Positions 22,132 to 24,928 of a DNA stretch of 24,928 bases are shown piece after piece. Origin of the DNA: a virus; the IMG/VR virus record IMGVR_UViG_3300020205_000291, positions 1 to 24,928 of that record. One strand, written 5' to 3'. Each line of letters opens with the position of its first letter. The first letter of the stretch is position 1. Made by a program: the position numbers and the translations under genes. A model generated the notes under the pieces. It was not told the DNA's origin, ran no database searches, and saw nothing but the letters and a program-made list of their open reading frames with translations.

Positions 22132-23758
22132 AGGGTGCTCCTTCTTGGGTGTAGTTGTTGGCCACTTGTGCCATGGCTGACGACTTGAGACCAGTCATCA
22201 GCATTTCACGTTGAGCGGCTTGCTGTTGTTCCGCCTGGGCGGCAGCCGCCTCTTGCTCTAGCTGGTCCCTGGACTTAACCAGGTTGGTGGTGTCGATGGA
22301 TTCACTTGCAGCCAGGCGACGCAGTGCCTCATCGATGTTCACAAACTTAGCGATGACCTCAGGACCCAGGGTCTGGGTGGCAGTGGTGATGAACTGGATC
22401 AACTTGTTCCGGTCATCGCCACGGCCGATGGCCTCCAGACCAGTGACGGGCCTGGGGTTCACCAATGGCACACCACCTTGCCCTTTCGGGAAAGCCGAGA
22501 GCTTGCGTTGTTTGCGCAGCACATGCAGCAACCGACGCACCAAGGGCAGCTGTAGCTCCTGGGTGAGGATGGAGTACAGGCCACCGATGCCGGCTTCTAG
22601 CTCCTGTGACATGTAGCGGATTTCTTCCGCGGTCACTCTTTCCCCTCGTCGCTGGATGGCGGTGTTGAGCAGAAACGCAAACTGCAACCGGGCCTCGATC
22701 CGTTCAATGGTGTTGTTGGCAATGCTCAAGTCCTGAGCCTTCTGGGTCTGGATGACGGTGACGTCGGCAGCGTTGCCTTGGACGATGGCTCCGTTCTCAG
22801 CGTTGGCCAGGGTCCTGGGCCTGGTCGTGCCGTTGGGGTTGACGAGGAACAGAACCTTGGCCGCGGCCGCAGCCCCCTCGATGATGGCTTGATACAGGCT
22901 TTCCAGGGCCAGCAGGTCCCCGTAATACTCCTCGATGTAGGAGCGGCCATACTCCTCGCTGTCCACCCGGTTGAACCGAAGGGGGATCCAGGGATTTACG
23001 TCGCCGTCGCACATGCCATGGGACCCAGGGATCTCTTTGCCCCGCGCCTCTTGGTACCAATGGACCTTGCCTTCCTCGTACTCGACGTGGGTGTAGAGCT
23101 TGATCGTCTTCGAGCTACGACCTGACTCGTATCCACCGTCCTCGTCGTCGATGTCGTCGTACAACCCGGGCGGCAGGGCGTCGGGGTACACCTCCTCCTC
23201 GACGACGATCTCGGTGACGGACCCCATCGGGTCACGGCACACGACAAAGCGATTCAGGTGAATCACCTTGATGCCATCCTCTGCCACGTACAGCAGGACG
23301 TTGCCGCCTACCAGCAGGTGCTTGAACGCTTCGTGCATGGAGGCCCGGCCGTTGGCCACCTCAAACGCAGACATGCCGGCTCGCTCGACCTGGACCAAGG
23401 CGGTGTCGAGTTCCGTCTTGATCTCTGGTCCTTGCTCTGCGACACGTAACGCGAGGTCGTCGATCTCGAGCTTGAAGAAGCTGGAGTTCGGGGGGAACAA
23501 GGTGATCAGCAACTTGCTGGCGAGATAGTTCACACCCCTTGCGCCAAGGCTTTGGTACGGGGTCTTCAGTCGACCCCGGTCCCCTTGTCCTGCGTCCGGA
23601 ATGAGACCCGGGATCGTGACCTTGCTGCAGTCCCGGGCCCGTTGCAGGTACGCATCCCGGTTGGTCTGCAGCTGGCCGTACCTGGCCGCAGCCGTGCCGT
23701 CGTCCTCCCCGTACGGCTTGGCTTGGCGGTCGACGTTGCTGGTCAGGTTGAGTTCCAT
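21995..23758 (-). CDS. Portal / head-tail connector protein (T7 gp8-like)
   Basis: A 587-residue portal (T7 gp8 is 536) forming the dodecameric ring through which DNA is packaged and ejected. Family marks: RARDCSKVTIPGLIP (~40-54), YQSLGARGVNYLASKLLITLFPPNSSFF (~68-95), KHLLVGGNVLLYV, YVEY-like strand blocks, GDLLALESLYQAIIEGAAAAAKVLFLVNPNGTTR, and RVTAEEIRYMSQELEAGIGGLYSILTQELQ of the tunnel and crown helices. The last ~50 residues are Gly/Pro/Ala-rich and disordered, and this is where the small gene overlaps. The ATG at 23758 lacks an obvious Shine-Dalgarno and follows a strong RNA hairpin in the preceding gene. Confidence 0.96.
   Translation of the reverse strand: MELNLTSNVDRQAKPYGEDDGTAAARYGQLQTNRDAYLQRARDCSKVTIPGLIPDAGQGDRGRLKTPYQSLGARGVNYLASKLLITLFPPNSSFFKLEIDDLALRVAEQGPEIKTELDTALVQVERAGMSAFEVANGRASMHEAFKHLLVGGNVLLYVAEDGIKVIHLNRFVVCRDPMGSVTEIVVEEEVYPDALPPGLYDDIDDEDGGYESGRSSKTIKLYTHVEYEEGKVHWYQEARGKEIPGSHGMCDGDVNPWIPLRFNRVDSEEYGRSYIEEYYGDLLALESLYQAIIEGAAAAAKVLFLVNPNGTTRPRTLANAENGAIVQGNAADVTVIQTQKAQDLSIANNTIERIEARLQFAFLLNTAIQRRGERVTAEEIRYMSQELEAGIGGLYSILTQELQLPLVRRLLHVLRKQRKLSAFPKGQGGVPLVNPRPVTGLEAIGRGDDRNKLIQFITTATQTLGPEVIAKFVNIDEALRRLAASESIDTTNLVKSRDQLEQEAAAAQAEQQQAAQREMLMTGLKSSAMAQVANNYTQEGAPYGPQFADGTDPTQEGAQPNALPSPPGGPGIPSGPTGPGAAAGANA
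22138..22143 (-). promoter_or_regulatory. Shine-Dalgarno for the overlapping proline-rich gene
   Basis: AAGGAG on the minus strand, 6 bases upstream of the ATG at 22131 and within the portal coding sequence. It decides the start and supports the overlapping gene as translated. Confidence 0.65.
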
Positions 23759-23780
23759 CAGCTGGACATGGGATTGATGG

Positions 23781-24152
23781 TCAGGGCTTTGCCGGCGTAG
23801 CGGGCACTAGCGGAACTCTGGCCATAGCTCCGCTAGTGCCCGCTGCTGCTGCTGCAACTGGTGCTGCAACTGGTGCCGGCTTAGGTGCACGGGATTGCTG
23901 GTACAGGTACCGGGCTTCAGGGCTGACGCCCTTGTACTTGCCGGCCGACGCAGCCACCGCTGGCATTTGGTTCCGGCCAGAGAACGTCCGGGGCTGGGCT
24001 TGCCTTGCTCCGATCACCTCGTTCGGATCACCAAAGCCTTGGTCCATGTACCACTGGCGCTCCTCTTGAGCGACAGGTGACGGAGCCCCGGCCGGTGCTC
24101 TGCCGTAGTTGTCTCTACCTGTTGCCTGGCCCACGATATTTCCTGAGCACAT
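23781..24152 (-). CDS. Minor virion protein candidate with Met-Cys start (upstream of portal)
   Basis: A 123-residue protein beginning MCSGNIVGQ, with a conserved-looking centre (EERQWYMDQGFGDPNEVIGARQ and KYKGVSPEARYLYQQSR) and an Ala/Pro-rich disordered tail. It has no membrane segment or enzyme motif. It lies immediately upstream of the portal, in the slot where T7 encodes the small virion proteins gp6.7, gp7 and gp7.3, and starts 2 bases after the stop of another Met-Cys gene. The 3' end holds a perfect inverted repeat. A role as ejected or tail-associated minor virion protein is inferred from place and N-terminus only. Confidence 0.7.
   Translation of the reverse strand: MCSGNIVGQATGRDNYGRAPAGAPSPVAQEERQWYMDQGFGDPNEVIGARQAQPRTFSGRNQMPAVAASAGKYKGVSPEARYLYQQSRAPKPAPVAAPVAAAAAGTSGAMARVPLVPATPAKP
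23799..23844. repeat. Perfect 16-bp inverted repeat (RNA hairpin) at the gene end before the portal
   Basis: AGCGGGCACTAGCGGA at 23799-23814 is exactly the reverse complement of TCCGCTAGTGCCCGCT at 23829-23844, with a 14-base loop. It lies inside the coding sequence, about 40 bases before the portal ATG. No T-run follows on either strand, so it is not an ordinary intrinsic terminator. It may act as an RNA processing, stabilising or translation-control hairpin. Confidence 0.85.
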
Positions 24153-24154
24153 GA

Positions 24155-24484
24155 CTAGGCCGCTCCCGGTATCGCAAGGGCCGACATCTGGGGCATGTCG
24201 GCCCGGAGCTTGCGACGACTGGTGCCAGCTCGCATGGTCTGGCCGGTCGCTGCATCAACAGATTCGATGGCTGACATTGGCGCCATGGCCCCTTCGTTCG
24301 GGGCCGGTGGCGGGGGAGCGTTGCTGATGGCCAGCTGTTCCCGGTACTGGGCTTGCTGTGTCTCCATCTGTTGGCGCTGCATTTCCATCTGCTCACGCTG
24401 GAGCGCAATGCTCTGCTCTTGAGCCTGGGCTGCAGCTTGAGCCTGTTGCTGTTGCTGGCGCTTAGCTCCTCCTCCTCCACACAT
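24155..24484 (-). CDS. Gln-rich minor virion protein candidate (T7 gp6.7/gp7.3-like by position)
   Basis: A 109-residue protein. It begins MCGGGGAKR, followed by a Gln/Ala-rich coiled coil (~9-60, with IALQREQMEMQRQQMETQQ), a Pro-rich hinge (PPPPAPNEG) and a basic C-terminus (MRAGTSRRKLRADMPQMSALAIPG). T7 gp6.7 also starts Met-Cys, and both gp6.7 and gp7.3 end in a similar Gly-Arg-Lys-rich tail. In T7 these are minor virion proteins ejected with gp14. The gene starts 3 bases after the preceding stop with a GAGG Shine-Dalgarno 8 bases upstream. The assignment is by position and overall shape; sequence similarity is short. Confidence 0.7.
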   Translation of the reverse strand: MCGGGGAKRQQQQQAQAAAQAQEQSIALQREQMEMQRQQMETQQAQYREQLAISNAPPPPAPNEGAMAPMSAIESVDAATGQTMRAGTSRRKLRADMPQMSALAIPGAA

Positions 24485-24487
24485 GAA

Positions 24488-24667
24488 TCAGTCCTCGTTT
24501 TGTTGCTCAAGATAAACGGCCCGTAGCATGCGCACCACCTGGCGGCAGCCGACTGCCATCCAGATGTCTCGCTCAGATGCAGCTGGGTCCGGACAGGCTT
24601 CGGGGTAAACCTCGTCCAGTTGTTTCAACAGGGCCTCGTCGATTGGTGGCCAGAGTGTGTCATCCAT
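24488..24667 (-). CDS. Small conserved hypothetical protein (59 residues)
   Basis: An ATG at 24667 overlaps the exonuclease stop by 8 bases and opens a 59-codon frame. The product begins MDDTLWPPIDEALLKQLDEVYPE and continues with a DP.ASERDIWMAVGCRQVVRMLRAVYLEQQ segment, a pattern (WPPID..LL..L....P..CPD....(E/D)R(D/E)IW...G...VV..LR) I associate with a small gene in the same place of other T7-like marine phages. Function unknown; no membrane segment. It fills an otherwise empty interval with tight junctions on both sides, which supports it as a real gene. Confidence 0.72.
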   Translation of the reverse strand: MDDTLWPPIDEALLKQLDEVYPEACPDPAASERDIWMAVGCRQVVRMLRAVYLEQQNED

Positions 24668-24928
24668 CGGTCTTCATGGCGGGGTCACGGTCTGGGTCCC
24701 AGAGCTCAACGGTACCGGCGGTGAAGTCGTAGTCCCCGTAGCGCAGGATGCGGGCCATGCGGGCATTGAGCAACGCATCAGCAAAGGTGCCACCACCCTT
24801 GCGGTAAGCGCCAACGACAGCTGACCACATGGCCGGCAAGGTCTTGCAATCAGCCAGCAGTTTCTCAGCCTTCACTGGTCCGAACCCTTTCAACCCGGGG
24901 TAATTGTCACTGGTGTCACCGACGAGGG
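24660..24928 (-). CDS. 5'-3' exonuclease C-terminal part (T7 gp6-like), cut by the window edge
   Basis: The frame is open through the right edge of the window, so the 5' part is missing. The visible residues start LVGDTSDNYPGLKGFGPVKAEKLL, the helix-3-turn-helix signature of FEN/T7 gp6-type exonucleases (GDxxDNxxGxxGxGxxxA), where the Asp residues bind metal and the Gly-rich loop binds DNA. A C-terminal ~60 residues with ARMARILRYGDYDF and ELWDP complete the family pattern. The enzyme removes RNA primers and degrades host DNA during replication. A TTG at 24893 could be mistaken for a start but lies inside the conserved domain. Confidence 0.9.
   Translation of the reverse strand, partial: LVGDTSDNYPGLKGFGPVKAEKLLADCKTLPAMWSAVVGAYRKGGGTFADALLNARMARILRYGDYDFTAGTVELWDPDRDPAMKTDG

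Noticed and set aside
1-24928. tRNA genes, CRISPR arrays, insertion sequences, integrase or attachment sites
   Set aside because: No cloverleaf, spaced direct repeats, transposase or recombinase frame was recognised; coding density leaves no room for most of these.

Overview
The window is the late, virion-structure half of a T7-like podovirus genome (Autographivirales-type), read almost entirely on the minus strand. Gene order in the direction of transcription (high to low coordinates) follows T7: end of a 5'-3' exonuclease (gp6-like), three small genes (two look like the minor virion proteins of the T7 gp6.7/gp7.3 position), portal (gp8), a small overlapping gene, scaffold (gp9), major capsid protein (gp10), tail tubular proteins A and B (gp11, gp12), a GNAT-fold protein of the gp13 family, the three internal core/ejection proteins (gp14, gp15, gp16), a tail fibre (gp17-like), and a cassette of four short genes that includes likely membrane/holin-type products. 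On the plus strand at the left edge lie a convergent M15-type peptidase (probable endolysin, cut by the window edge) and an 18-codon Lys/Gly-rich mini-ORF. The high GC of most of the window, the tail-fibre architecture and the small genes after the fibre resemble phages of picocyanobacteria (Synechococcus/Cyanobium). The host is an inference; no photosynthesis or other host-diagnostic gene is present here.

Layout by region: 2-455 (+) lysis peptidase and mini-ORF; 466-1351 (-) four short overlapping genes; 1420-4287 tail fibre with three 41-residue repeats and a compositionally foreign, AT-rich tip; 4294-12543 a giant 2,749-residue gp16-position protein; 12598-16561 gp15-, gp14- and gp13-like genes; 16558-19821 tail tube genes; 19833-21034 the capsid gene bracketed by two intrinsic terminators; 21052-23758 scaffold, overlapping small gene and portal; 23781-24928 minor virion genes and the exonuclease end.

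The most unusual content is the gp16-position protein. It is about twice the length of T7 gp16 and has the make-up of a polyvalent protein: a ParB-like domain (GHNR motif), a HExxH metallopeptidase-like domain, an ADP-ribosyltransferase-like domain with a His/Tyr/Glu triad, and a degenerate second ART-like segment, all ahead of a gp16-type C-terminal half. If it is ejected like T7 gp16, these enzymes would enter the host with the DNA. The cell-wall hydrolase module that T7 carries at the start of gp16 is instead seen as a lambda-R/GH104-like lysozyme domain at the C-terminus of the gp15-position protein.

Other points of note are a capsid gene set off by a terminator on each side, a proline-rich gene overlapping the portal 3' end with a strong Shine-Dalgarno site, a perfect 16-bp inverted repeat just upstream of the portal gene, and a Met-Cys N-terminus shared by three virion proteins. 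No tRNA, CRISPR array or insertion sequence was seen.
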